NCBI GenBank assembly: GCA_018402205.1 | Contig: JAGYIX010000006.1 | Location: forward strand, 242,641-306,640 | Length of the DNA: 64,000 bases | Reading direction: 5' to 3' | Source: Flavobacteriaceae bacterium | GTDB taxonomy: Bacteria; Bacteroidota; Bacteroidia; Flavobacteriales; Flavobacteriaceae | Shown here: positions 36,248 through 46,800 of the stretch, in pieces | Layout of the letters: the number at the start of each line of letters is the position of its first letter | Position numbering within the stretch: the first letter of the stretch is position 1 | Made by a program: the position numbers and the translations under genes | Notes under the pieces: model-generated | Told to the model about the DNA's origin: nothing | The model's input: only the letters and a program-made list of their open reading frames with translations | The model's database searches: none

Positions 36248-36370
36248 TTAAGCCCGGGCCTTGTTTTTGCGCTTGTAGTATGCCGTCAAAATTTCTTCTA
36301 ACTCTTCTTTAGAATAGCGCTTGCCCTGGTAAAAAAGGGAGTGAACAGCAAGGGTTTGCTGCTCAATCAT
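36248..36370 (-). CDS. Possible 40-residue basic small protein
   Basis: From ATG 36370 the frame reads MIEQQTLAVHSLFYQGKRYS and ends KRKNKARA before TAA; a GTG at 36406 would extend it to 52 residues. It is rich in Lys, Arg and Glu with KRYSKEELEEIL, a likely helix. It fills a 280-bp gap between YitT and YhhN. No promoter or homology is recognised, so it could be non-coding. Confidence 0.3.
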   Translation of the reverse strand: MIEQQTLAVHSLFYQGKRYSKEELEEILTAYYKRKNKARA

Positions 36371-36517
36371 TTGGGCTACTTTTATTCTTTTTTTGGTTAG
36401 AATCACCGAGCTTAATTTTTTAACGGACAGCCAATTAACACTTTTTTTCGCAAATAAAAAAATGTAACCTACTCACTGATAGCGAAGTGCAACTTTTACT
36501 AGGGGGCGTAGCCTACC

Positions 36518-37159
36518 TTAAAACTCTCTTCCGGCATTCGCCAAGAGCGTGAGTGCACCCCAATAGGTAGATAGAATGAATATCCCCGAAAAGCCAAACG
36601 GCTCTTTAAAGGCATTTATGCCCAAAAGGGCATCTGAGAGAATAAACAATACGCCGCCGAGCGCTATTTGAATGCGCATACTGCTGCGCCTTCTCAGCCC
36701 TACACTCAGCGCCTGTGCCCCCATTAAACCGATTACTGTGGCGTAAATGGGTATGGCTATTTTCAGGGTGTTGTCTAATCCGCCCCAGAGATAGAAGCTC
36801 ATTCCGAGAATCAGCGCCAGTGCAAAAATCAGCGTCACCGGGGCTAGCCGAAAACCAAACCTACTGCTCAGTGCTCTGATAAATAACAGGTGAGCCACTA
36901 AGAAAAATCCGACACCAAGCAAGAATAGGTGATCCCAAATTAGGGCGATGTCTCCGAACAGACAAAAGATAAGCGCCGTCACCATTTGAGCGCTCAGCCT
37001 TGACATACTTCGATTGCTTGAGGCGAAAAAAATAATAGCAATGGTGGTTAGGGCCTTGGCAATACCATAGAACAACGTCATGCCGAGCTCTTGCAGCACT
37101 ATGGCTGAGATGCCGATAACCAAAATAAGTGTTAGATAGAGAGACTTTGGCGCCGTCAT
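36518..37159 (-). CDS. YhhN/TMEM86-family membrane protein, lysoplasmalogenase-like
   Basis: From ATG 37159 (MTAPKSLYLTLILVIG) the protein is about 213 residues with eight hydrophobic segments and the YhhN motifs ALIFCLFGDIALIW and a late ILSDALLGINAFKEPFG. The family includes mammalian lysoplasmalogenase TMEM86B, which hydrolyses the vinyl ether bond; bacterial members may share this. A longer start (37186) is possible. It is flanked by unrelated genes. Confidence 0.83.
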   Translation of the reverse strand: MTAPKSLYLTLILVIGISAIVLQELGMTLFYGIAKALTTIAIIFFASSNRSMSRLSAQMVTALIFCLFGDIALIWDHLFLLGVGFFLVAHLLFIRALSSRFGFRLAPVTLIFALALILGMSFYLWGGLDNTLKIAIPIYATVIGLMGAQALSVGLRRRSSMRIQIALGGVLFILSDALLGINAFKEPFGFSGIFILSTYWGALTLLANAGREF

Positions 37160-37284
37160 AGGATCAATATACTTAAATATCAGCAACTTAACTCAATTTC
37201 AAAAAATTGATCCATTTTTTGCCCTTTGAGGTAGGTTTTAAAAAATGAATTTATAATTTAGAACCAGTTTAAATAATCTAAAAA

Positions 37285-37794
37285 ATGAGCAGAAAATCAC
37301 AAGAAAAATTTAGAGAGTTTCACCGTTACCTCGGCTTCTTTTTAGCCGGAATCATGGCCGTCTACGCCTTTAGCGGAATCGTTTTGACCTTTCGCAACAC
37401 CGACACCTTCAAAAAGAAAGAAGTCGTAGAGCAGTTAATCGAAGCAGGGTTAGCTGAAGAAGAGTTGGCAGGCACCCTGAACATGAGACTTACGGTGAAC
37501 AAAACAGAAGATGGAGTGATTTTTTTCAGCAACGATGGCACCTATGAGATCGCCAGTGGTAAAGTGAGCTATGTGAAGACTTCGTATCCGCTGTTGCTTG
37601 CTAAGATGAACAAGCTGCACTTGATGAACACCACTAATCCGTTGTTCTGGCTGGCCATTTTCTTTGGGCTTTCTCTAATGTTCTTTTCTATATCGGCCTT
37701 TTTTATGTTCAATACGGGTACTTCGATTTACAAAAAAGGATTGTACTTTGCTGTAGCCGGAGCCGCCCTTACCATCGTCTTACTCTTGGTGTAG
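37285..37794 (+). CDS. PepSY-associated transmembrane protein
   Basis: The 169-residue protein has a first helix after FREFHRYLGFFLAGIMAVYAFSGIVLTFRN, a small soluble region (about residues 40-105) and two C-terminal helices (FWLAIFFGLSLMFFSIS and LYFAVAGAALTIVLLLV). The HRYLGF and HLMNTTNPLF histidines recall PepSY_TM proteins associated with iron reductases. The role is not certain. Confidence 0.7.
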   Translation: MSRKSQEKFREFHRYLGFFLAGIMAVYAFSGIVLTFRNTDTFKKKEVVEQLIEAGLAEEELAGTLNMRLTVNKTEDGVIFFSNDGTYEIASGKVSYVKTSYPLLLAKMNKLHLMNTTNPLFWLAIFFGLSLMFFSISAFFMFNTGTSIYKKGLYFAVAGAALTIVLLLV

Positions 37795-37847
37795 TTAAAA
37801 GGTTGGCTCTGGTTTAACGTTTCGTAAAATCAATGAAAGTCAACCTA

Positions 37848-38378
37848 ATGAGAAGTTTTCTATTCGCTTTTTTTGCCCTCGCCTCTTTTGCCTTAAGCGC
37901 ACAACAGGCTGTAAACCCGATGATTAAGTCATTCGGAACCGTGTCTACGGTGCCCAATGCTTCCGTTGCGCCCGACCCTAGTTTAGAATACAACATAATC
38001 GTTGATGTGATGACCGGGTCTGACGATAAGTCAAAGGTGTTCTTCTCGCTCAACAATGTCGCGCGCTTACTCAATCTGCATGCGATGGCTGGTGTACCTA
38101 AAGACCGTATTCATGTAGTATTGGCCATTCACAATGCCGCTGTTTGGTCGGTTATTTCTGACGCGCTGTACAAAGAGCGTTTTGGGGCGACTAATCCGCA
38201 TACCCCGCTCTTTAATGAATTAGTTGAAAACGGGGTTAAAGTAGTGGTGTGCGGACAATCGCTTATCAAGCAAAAAATTGCGCAAGACCAGCTTTTAGAA
38301 GGTATAGAAGTAGCCACCTCGGCACTTACCACTATTACTGAATATCAGTTGCGTGGCTATGCGGTTTTACGCTTTTAA
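37848..38378 (+). CDS. DsrE-family protein with signal peptide
   Basis: From ATG 37848 (MRSFLFAFFALASFALSAQ) a signal peptide precedes a DsrE/F-like domain: YNIIVDVMTGSDDKSKVFFSLNNVARLLNLHAMAGVPKDRIHVVLAIHNAAVW, and a conserved cysteine in VKVVVCGQSL. DsrE-like proteins often handle sulfur; this one is exported, and the single Cys could be redox active. A longer start would place five extra residues before the signal. It stands alone upstream of a SusC. Confidence 0.83.
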   Translation: MRSFLFAFFALASFALSAQQAVNPMIKSFGTVSTVPNASVAPDPSLEYNIIVDVMTGSDDKSKVFFSLNNVARLLNLHAMAGVPKDRIHVVLAIHNAAVWSVISDALYKERFGATNPHTPLFNELVENGVKVVVCGQSLIKQKIAQDQLLEGIEVATSALTTITEYQLRGYAVLRF

Positions 38379-38697
38379 GAGGAGATCTTTTCTACCTATT
38401 TAAAACCACATCAAAACATAGCATTATCTCGAGCGAATTAACGATATGGCTCTTATACGCCTAAACGTTAATTAATTTGGTATTCCGTATTATTTGTTTA
38501 CCCTAATTACTACTTCCCTAAACAGAAGGGTATGATTTTGTGAAATCTTGAAAAAAAATTACGCTATGCCCTTTGGAACTTGTTGATTTTTATTAATATT
38601 ACGTTAAATTCATGTGTATTCTGCTTAAAGAGGTCATTCCTTTTTACAGATTTCGTATGGTTTTGAAACAATCAACTAAACTATTAACTCAAAAATT
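38379..38697. other. 319-bp AT-rich intergenic region upstream of susC
   Basis: No ORF of note is seen on either strand. The region is AT-rich with several TTTG or TTG tracts but no clear TAnnTTTG box at good spacing, so I could not place the susC promoter. A small hairpin (around CCCTAAACAGAAGGG at 38516) has no T tract and is not called a terminator. A leader with regulatory structure cannot be excluded. Confidence 0.5.
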
Positions 38698-41600
38698 ATG
38701 AATCTTAAACACGATTTGAATTTGAAAACGCGAAAGCAATTGCGCTCGGCATTTCAGTCGGTATGCTTTACGCTTTTGTTGGGACTAGGAACGCAAATAT
38801 CTTTTGCATTTGCCACGGCCCCATCGATGGAGGCCTTGAGCTTTATGGATCAGACGACTGTCACAGGTACAGTAACTGATTCAAACGGAGTGCCACTTCC
38901 TGGCGCCAATGTCGTTGAAAAAGGAACTTCAAATGGAGTTCAAACAGATTTCGATGGAAACTATGCCCTTAACGTTCAGCCAGGTGCCGTTCTTGTGGTC
39001 AGCTACATCGGGTTTCTAGCTACAGAGGTAACTGTAGGTAGTAATTCAGTTATTGATGTAGTACTTCAAGAAGATGCTCAAGCACTTGACGAAGTAATTG
39101 TAACAGGTTATGGTACGCAGTCAAAAAGAGAGATTACCGGTGCGGTAACTACTGTAGATGCTGAAGAGCTTCTTTCTGTGCCAGCAACAACTTTCTCTCA
39201 ACAACTTCAAGGTCGTGCTGCAGGGGTTACCATTATCAATGACGCGACTCCAGGTGGAGAGGCTACTGTGCGTATTCGTGGTTTCGGTACTATCGGAAAT
39301 AACAACCCACTATACGTAATAGACGGTGTGCCTTCGCAGGCTCAAGGTAACTTGAACCCTAACGATATCGAATCACTTCAGGTACTTAAAGATGCCTCTG
39401 CTGCTTCTATCTACGGATCACGTGCTGCTAACGGGGTTATCATCATCACTACTAAAAAAGGTAAAGCAGGTGCGCCCAAAATTGCCTACAATGCATACTA
39501 CGGATGGCAGACTGCTGCTGAAGATGTAGAGGCTTTAAATGCGCGTGATTTAGGAGAGTACCTTTACCTAGCAGATTACTATGCTGGTAAAACTCCATCT
39601 CATGGTCAGTACGGTTTTAGTGGATCTCCTGAGAACCCACAAATTAGTATTCCTAATTATGTATTTCCTAGTGGTGCAGCTACCGCTGACGAGTCATTAT
39701 ACTCTCTGACTCCTAGCAATATTTATGCAATCACTCGTTCTGCCGACACTGATTGGTGGGAAGAAGTAACTCAGAGCAACGCTCCTATCACTAACCATCA
39801 AATTCAAGCTAGTGGAGCTACTGATAACTCTCAGTACGCTTTCACCCTGAACTACTTCTCTCAAGATGCGATTTTAAGACATGTTGGTTATGAGCGTGTT
39901 TCTATCCGTTTGAATTCTTCTACTAAGACTCTTGGAGGTAAGCTAGAGATCGGAGAGAACTTTACAGTATCCTTAGATAACAGAAAAGGTGGATTTGGTA
40001 ATGATGGTGAGCAAAACGCTATCTCTGGAGCTTACAAGCACCACCCACTTCTTCCGGTTTACGATATTGCAGGCAACTTTGCCGGATCTCGTGGTTTAAA
40101 CTTGGGTAACAACTTTAATCCATATGCTACACTAAGCAGAAATCAAGACGACAGAAGTAAGCGTTTCAGAATATTTGGTAACGCTTACATGAAAACCCGT
40201 CTTTTTGATCTTCTCGATTTTCAGTCAAGCTTTGGTATAGATATGTTCGGTAGAAGAGCCCTTGATATTGGACGTCCACAACCAGAATACGTAGAAGGTA
40301 ACTTCATCAACGGATCTACTTCACGTTTCCAAGAAGGATACCAGTGGACATTCACCAATACCATTTCATATAGCGAAACCTTCAATGATGTTCACGATGT
40401 GGATGCTTACATTGGGGTTGAATCTATTGAAGCCTTCGGTCAAGAATTCGGAGCTGGAAGACAGCGTTTCCCATTCGAGACTACAGATATCATTAGCTAC
40501 CTAAGTGCAGGTAACCAAGGGTTTGTATCAAACTACGGTGGGGTTCAAACCGACTTTGCTCTTTGGTCGCAATTTGCCAAGTTTAACTACGGTTACCAAG
40601 GCAAATACCTTGTTCAGGCGATTGTTCGTAACGATGCCTCTTCACGCTTTAACTCAGCTGCTAACAGCGCTGTATTCCCTGCCTTCTCATTAGGATGGAG
40701 AGTTTCTGACGAGAGCTTCATGGACGGTGTTTCATTTATCGATGACTTAAAACTGCGTTATGGATGGGGTCAAACGGGTAACCAAGAGATTGGAGATTAC
40801 AACGCGTATACTCAGTTTACAGCTGCTAATAACCCAGCGGCTTATCCTATCGACGGTAGCAGTGGATCAAACACTCCTGGTTTTGCCGCTTCTGTATTTG
40901 GTAACCCTAACGCTCGTTGGGAAACAACTACCTCAAACAACATCGGTTTTGACTCGTACATGTTTGATTCTAGATTGAGCCTTGAGTTTGATCTTTGGAA
41001 CAGAACGACTTCAGATCTACTTCTTAACGTTCCGATCGCTTACTCTGCTGGAGACGCTGGTGCTCCTGCAATCAACGTAGGTGAAATGTACAATGAAGGG
41101 GTGGATATCAACCTTAACTGGTCAGATCAATTTGGTGATTTCGGGTACTCTATTGGAGGTAACTTCTCGGCGTACAGAAATGAGATCAAACAATTGGATG
41201 AATTCGATACACCTATTTTCGGCCAGTCGCGTCGTGTTCCTTCGTTAACTATTACTGAGGTAGGGTCACCAATCTCTATGTTCTACGGTTTCCAGGTTGA
41301 AGGAATATTCCAATCTCAAGCTGAAGCTGATGCATGGCCAACCTATGCAGCCTACAACGCTCCTGGTAAATTCAAGATTGCTGATACTGATGGAAACGGC
41401 GTGATCAATGATAATGACCGTACCGTAATTGGTAATCCACACCCAGACTTTGTTTATGGTATTAATCTTAACCTTAACTACAAGAACTTAAGTCTTAATC
41501 TATTCGGTAACGGGTCGGTAGGAAACGATATATTCAACTATGTACGTTACTTCGCAGACTTTAATACCTTCCAAGGTAACCGTTCAATACGTGCGCTTAA

Positions 41601-41976
41601 TGATGCATGGCAGCCTAGCAATCCATCAGCTCCTAGAAGCCAATGGACTGCTGCTAATCCGAACGCTACCTCTCCTATTATGGATGCGAATGATCAGGTA
41701 AGTTCTAGACCTTCTACTTACCTAATTGAAGATGGATCTTACTTTAGATTGAGAAACGTTCAGCTTACTTACGATTTTGGCGATGCAATCAACAATGCAT
41801 TAGGAATCACAGGTGGCCAAGTGTATCTGCAAGGACAAAACCTGCTCACTATTACTGACTACTCTGGTGCCAACCCTGAAATTCAAACAGGAGCTGATAC
41901 TACTTTAGGGTATGATGGAGGGTTTATGCCTGTAGCTAAGACGATTATACTTGGATTAAATCTTAATCTATATTAA
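38698..41976 (+). CDS. susC-like: SusC/RagA-family TonB-linked outer membrane protein
   Basis: The 1092-residue protein has a signal region to about residue 42, a CarboxypepD_reg-like domain (VTGTVTDSNGVPLPGANV, residues about 55-130), a TonB box-like segment (LDEVIVTGYGTQSKREITGA), a plug (VRIRGFGTIGNNNPLYVIDGVP, LKDASAASIYGSRAANGVI) and a large barrel ending TIILGLNLNLY. It forms the transporter of a SusCD complex that imports a large substrate, usually a glycan or peptide. The partner SusD starts 23 bp downstream. No glycoside hydrolase lies in the locus, so the substrate is not evident. Confidence 0.95.
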   Translation: MNLKHDLNLKTRKQLRSAFQSVCFTLLLGLGTQISFAFATAPSMEALSFMDQTTVTGTVTDSNGVPLPGANVVEKGTSNGVQTDFDGNYALNVQPGAVLVVSYIGFLATEVTVGSNSVIDVVLQEDAQALDEVIVTGYGTQSKREITGAVTTVDAEELLSVPATTFSQQLQGRAAGVTIINDATPGGEATVRIRGFGTIGNNNPLYVIDGVPSQAQGNLNPNDIESLQVLKDASAASIYGSRAANGVIIITTKKGKAGAPKIAYNAYYGWQTAAEDVEALNARDLGEYLYLADYYAGKTPSHGQYGFSGSPENPQISIPNYVFPSGAATADESLYSLTPSNIYAITRSADTDWWEEVTQSNAPITNHQIQASGATDNSQYAFTLNYFSQDAILRHVGYERVSIRLNSSTKTLGGKLEIGENFTVSLDNRKGGFGNDGEQNAISGAYKHHPLLPVYDIAGNFAGSRGLNLGNNFNPYATLSRNQDDRSKRFRIFGNAYMKTRLFDLLDFQSSFGIDMFGRRALDIGRPQPEYVEGNFINGSTSRFQEGYQWTFTNTISYSETFNDVHDVDAYIGVESIEAFGQEFGAGRQRFPFETTDIISYLSAGNQGFVSNYGGVQTDFALWSQFAKFNYGYQGKYLVQAIVRNDASSRFNSAANSAVFPAFSLGWRVSDESFMDGVSFIDDLKLRYGWGQTGNQEIGDYNAYTQFTAANNPAAYPIDGSSGSNTPGFAASVFGNPNARWETTTSNNIGFDSYMFDSRLSLEFDLWNRTTSDLLLNVPIAYSAGDAGAPAINVGEMYNEGVDINLNWSDQFGDFGYSIGGNFSAYRNEIKQLDEFDTPIFGQSRRVPSLTITEVGSPISMFYGFQVEGIFQSQAEADAWPTYAAYNAPGKFKIADTDGNGVINDNDRTVIGNPHPDFVYGINLNLNYKNLSLNLFGNGSVGNDIFNYVRYFADFNTFQGNRSIRALNDAWQPSNPSAPRSQWTAANPNATSPIMDANDQVSSRPSTYLIEDGSYFRLRNVQLTYDFGDAINNALGITGGQVYLQGQNLLTITDYSGANPEIQTGADTTLGYDGGFMPVAKTIILGLNLNLY

Positions 41977-41999
41977 CTTTACATTAAAAAGCTATAACA

Positions 42000-43740
42000 A
42001 TGAAAAAATTCTTTACTTACCTAACGGCCCTTTCAGGAGTAGCATTGCTCTCTGTTGCCTGTTCTGATGAGTTCTTGGAAAAAGAGCCAAAAGGGCAGAT
42101 CACTTCGGCCGCTTTGAACAATGTAGATGGTATCGAAGGAAAACTAGTAGCCGCTTATCGCTCGATCTCAGGATCGGGTATGAGAGGTGGAGGTACTTGG
42201 TTTTACGACGTACACAACTGGATCTTCGGGGGTATTGCCTCTGACAACGCCCTAAAGGGTACGGATGCAGGTGACCAACCTGAGCATTCATTTATTGAGG
42301 CCTATGACTTCACTACCTTTAACGTTCACATCCGCGATAAGTGGAGATCAGTGTACTGGGGTATGTCTAGAGCTAACGACGTACTTAACAGTCTAGAGGC
42401 TGTTGAGGGTCTTTCTGCTGCTCGCGCTGCCGAGATCAGAGCTGAGGCCATCTTCTTAAGAGGTTTCCATGGGTTTGAAGCGCAGAAGCACTTTAGATCT
42501 CCTGCTTTTGTTGATGAGACTCAATATGATATCAATGACCTAGAGAGCTCTAAGGTGCCTAACAGCGGTCAAATCTGGGATAAAGTTATTCAAGATTTTG
42601 CTACTGCTGCTGCCGGTCTTCCTGAAGCTACAGGCTCAAGTAGGTAGAGCAAGTAAATGGGCTGCCCTTGCCTTTCAAGCTAAGGCCATGGTGTACAAAG
42701 GCGATTATGCCGGTGCACTTCCTATCTTGAAGAACATCATTGATAACGGAGGTTTTACATTGACCGATAAATACGAGGATAACTTCTTGGTGTCTACGCG
42801 TAACAACTCGGAGTCTATTTTTGAGATTCAGTTTTCGGCTTCAAGTGCTGACGATTCAAATACCAATAAAGGTATTGGTCTTGCTCACCCGTACATCGCT
42901 CCTTGGGGATGCTGTGGGTTCTATCAAGCTCCTCAAGACTTGGTAGACTTTTTCCAAACTGACGCTAATGGTTTACCATTGTTAGATGAGTCTTGGAAAA
43001 CTAAGCACATTACTAATCCTACTGGTTCTGCTGATGTAATTGGGCAGGCTATTGGTGATCCTTCAGTAGATCCACGTTTAGACCACACTGTTGGTCGTCC
43101 GGGTATACTATACAAAGACCATCACATTATGCAAGTAGATTATGTTCGTGACCTTTCTTATGCTGGTCCTTACTTCTCTAAAAAGCACGTGGCAGAGCCG
43201 TCAGGTTTTGGTGTAACTGGCTGGGGTAACCTAACCGCTAACAACTACCGCATCATGCGTTTAGGACACGTTATCTTGTGGTATGCCGAAGCGCTTGTAG
43301 AGACTGGTAATTTAGAAGAAGCTCGCATTCAGGTTAACAAACTTCGTGAGCGTGCAGCTAACCCAGATGGCTTTGTTAAGAAGGCTGAGCAGGGAGCTAC
43401 TCGTACTGAGTTTACTGCTTTAGATGCGCCAGCCGCTAACTATAATGTTAAGCCATACACTGATGCTTGGACAAGTGCTACAGTAGCTAGACAAGCCGTT
43501 CGTTACGAAACACGTTTAGAGACTGCGATGGAAGGACACCGTTTCTTCGATCTTCAGCGTTGGGGAGTTATGGATGAAGTTCTTAACGACTATCTGAGTA
43601 GAGAAAGTAAGTACCGTATCTATTTACAGGGAAGAAGATTTACTTCACCAAAGAATGAGTACTATCCAATACCTGAAGAGGCGATCAACCGCTCATTCGT
43701 AGATGGTTCACCTTCTTTGACTCAAGATCCTAACTACTAA
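42000..43740 (+). pseudogene. susD-like: SusD/RagB-family substrate-binding lipoprotein, frame broken
   Basis: The N-terminal part has the lipoprotein signal LLSVACSDEFLEKEPKGQ, and WRSVYWGMSRANDVLNSLEAV with the TPR-like fold of SusD. The frame is lost near 42634-42637: one extra base (net plus one) separates LPEATG from QVGRASKWAALAFQAKAMVYKGDYAGALPILK. The C-terminal part has the typical YRIMRLGHVILWYAEALVETGN and HRFFDLQRWGVMDE, ending with YYPIPEEAINRS. Repaired length is about 580 residues. It caps SusC and captures ligand at the cell surface. Confidence 0.88.
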
Positions 43741-43762
43741 TCTCTAACAGAGATTCAATGAT

Positions 43763-43792
43763 AAAAAGCCATGGTTTTCCATGGCTTTTTTT
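43763..43792 (+). terminator. Rho-independent terminator after SusD
   Basis: Perfect inverted repeat AAAAAGCCATGG - TTTT - CCATGGCTTTTT followed by further T and AT-rich bases (43763-43792). It lies 23 bp after the SusD stop and 31 bp before the next gene, so readthrough into the FG-GAP gene would be attenuated. Confidence 0.8.
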
Positions 43793-43822
43793 ATTTTTAA
43801 TAGACACACCACTAAAGGCTTT

Positions 43823-46800
43823 ATGCGAACTAACCTATCTGTTTATTTTCTTTCGTTTTTTTTGACGGTACTGCTAGGTTCGTGCACTGAATCAACCCTG
43901 TTTAGAGCAGTGCCCTCGACTTCATCGGGTATTGACTTTGAGAATAGAATAATTGAAACCGAAACCTTTAATATTCTTACCGAAGAATACATCTTTAACG
44001 GTGGAGGCGTTGCAGTAGCCGATTTTAATAAAGATGGGCTTCCTGATCTGTTCTTTAGTGGAAATCAAGTAAGTAATGCCCTATATCTTAATCAGGGCGA
44101 TTTGAACTTCACCGATGTAAGTATGGCTTCAGGAGTGGCATCTACTGAGCGCTGGTTTACAGGTGTCCTAATTCTAGATGTGAATAACGATTCCTGGCCC
44201 GATATTTATGTAGCAGCCGGTATTGATGACGATCCTATAAAGCGGCAGAACGCCCTTTTTGTTCATAAGGGGCTTAACGAACAGGGCATACCTGTCTTTG
44301 AAGAGCAGGCTGAGGCTTATGGCATTGCTGATAGGCATAGCAGTATGTGGGCCGCTACTCTAGACTATAATAGAGACGGGCTTATAGATTTATACGTGCT
44401 CAATAATGAGCAAACTGGCATACTACCCACCAACTACCGTGAAAAGGTGTTAGACGGATCGGCAGAGAGCAATGATCGCCTTTATCGCAATAACGGAGAC
44501 GGTAGCTTCACCGACGTGACCCTTGAAGCTGGAATTGTATATGAGGGATTTGGTTTAGGCGTAGTGGTGTCAGATTTTAATTACGACGGATACGATGATT
44601 TGTATGTGACCAATGATTACCTATCAAACGACTTGCTCTATATCAACGATACTAAAGGGAGCTTTATAAATGAAATTGGCAGTAGACTTAAGCATCAGAG
44701 CAAGTTCTCTATGGGGGTCGATGTGAGCGATCTCAATAACGACGGCCTATTAGATATCTTATCGGTAGACATGCTAGCTGAGACCAATCAGCGCATGAAG
44801 ACCACGGTGATGGGGGTCAACTATATCTCAGAGGTGTACAATAAACGTTGGGGGTATGAACCTCAGTATATGCGCAATATGCTGCACATGGGCAATGGAA
44901 AAAATGTGCCTTTTAGTGAAGTGGGGCTGCTTGCCGGTGTGGCACAAACCGATTGGAGCTGGTCTCCGCTGATGGTGGATATGGATAATGATGGATACAG
45001 AGATGTGCTCATCACCAATGGATTTCCGCGTGACGTGACCGACATGGATTTTAGCAACTACCGCCTAGAGTTTGGGCAATATGCGAGTACAAAGATGATA
45101 CTCGACAGTGTTCCGATTATAAAAATTCCAAATTATGCCTATCGCAATAAGGGAGATCTTCAGTTCGAAGACGTTGGGGAATCTTGGGGGCTTAATATAG
45201 CTTCGTTCTCTAACGGGGCAGTTTACAGTGACCTAGATCTAGACGGAGACCTTGATTATGTGGTGAACAACATAAACGACAAAGCCTTTCTATTTGAAAA
45301 TACGGCGGCTGATCGTTATAAAGAAAATAAGTATATACAGGTTGAACTAAAGGGTTCGTCTACTAATTATTTTGGTATAGGAGCCAAAATAGTTATCGAG
45401 AACGGTGCCCAGCGCTTGTACTCTGAGCAGCGTTTAGGTCGTGGGTATATGTCTTCGGTAGATCCCGTGCTTCACTTTGGTTTGGGTGCAGAAACCTCTC
45501 TGCTAAAGGTACATGTGGTGTGGCCTGATCAAAAATGGCAGACTATAAGTGGGGTTACTGCCAATCAGCGAATTACCCTTAATTACAGTGACGCGGTAAC
45601 AGGTTCATTTGATCTCGAAGGGCTTTTATGGGGTAACGATAATGCAGCACCTCTACTGCAAAGCGCAAACGAATCTCAAAAGGTGCATCTAGTGCACGAA
45701 GAGGCAGACATCATTGATTTCAGCGCGCAGCCTTTGCTTCCGTATAAAATCTCACAACAGGGCCCAGTACTGGCCAAGGGAGATTTCAATCAAGACGGGC
45801 TCGAAGACTTTATTGTGGGCAGTTCGGCTTCGCATGCTCCTGTACTATTTCTTCAACAGCCTAACGGGGAGTTTAGCAGTGCCGAGTTGTATTCTCAAGA
45901 GGAAAAGGTGTCTCGACTGAGAGAAGAGGCAGCCATAGCGGTGCTTGATGTAGACAATGACGGTGATCTCGATCTGGTTATGATCTCTGGAGGTGCAGAT
46001 TATAAGGCTCCAACCTCTGCCTTTGATCATGTACTACTGCTCAATGACGGTTCAGCTAATTTTAGCCCAAACGAGCAATTAATGCCTGCCCTAAACTTTA
46101 ACGGAAGTTCGGCAGTTGCTGCTGCAGACTTCAATAACGACGGCCGCACCGATCTGTTTATTGGCGGAGGAGTACTACCCGGAGAGTATCCGCTTAGCTC
46201 AAAGAGTATGCTGCTTATGAATACCGCTCAAGGCATGGTTGATGTTACCGAAACCTACCTCTCTGAATTGGGCGACTTAAGTATGCTCAAAGACGCCAAA
46301 TGGATAGATATCAACAACGACGGGCTTCTTGACCTTGTTTTGGCGGCGCATTTTCAGCCTATAAAGATATTTTTGAATAATGCTAATGGCCCATTTAGCC
46401 TTATGAAATCGAGTTTAGATCAGTATCTAGGTTGGTTCAATACCCTGGCATTTGGCGATTTTAATGAAGACGGATTTATAGATATTTTGGCAGGCAATCT
46501 CGGGGCTAATAATTTTTATGGAGCCTCGGAGCAGCGCCCCGTTACCTTACTGGCTAAAGATTTTGACGCTAACGGTAAAATAGACCCTATTTTATTTGCC
46601 TACTTCAAAGACAACGAACGTCTTTATCGCCAGTTTCCGGTGGCTTTCTGGGGCGATATAAATAAGCAGAGCCCCATTTTTAGAGCCAAATTTAGCCTCT
46701 ACGCCGAATATGGAATGGCTACCTATGAATCGCTATTCACTGAAGAAGAGCGAGACCGAGCCCTTAGCTACACAATGAATTTTGACCGCTCTGCCCTGTT

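Noticed and set aside
38379..38697. Promoter for susC
   Set aside because: Several TTTG-like tracts exist, but none pairs with a TAnnTTTG box at usable distance, so nothing was annotated.
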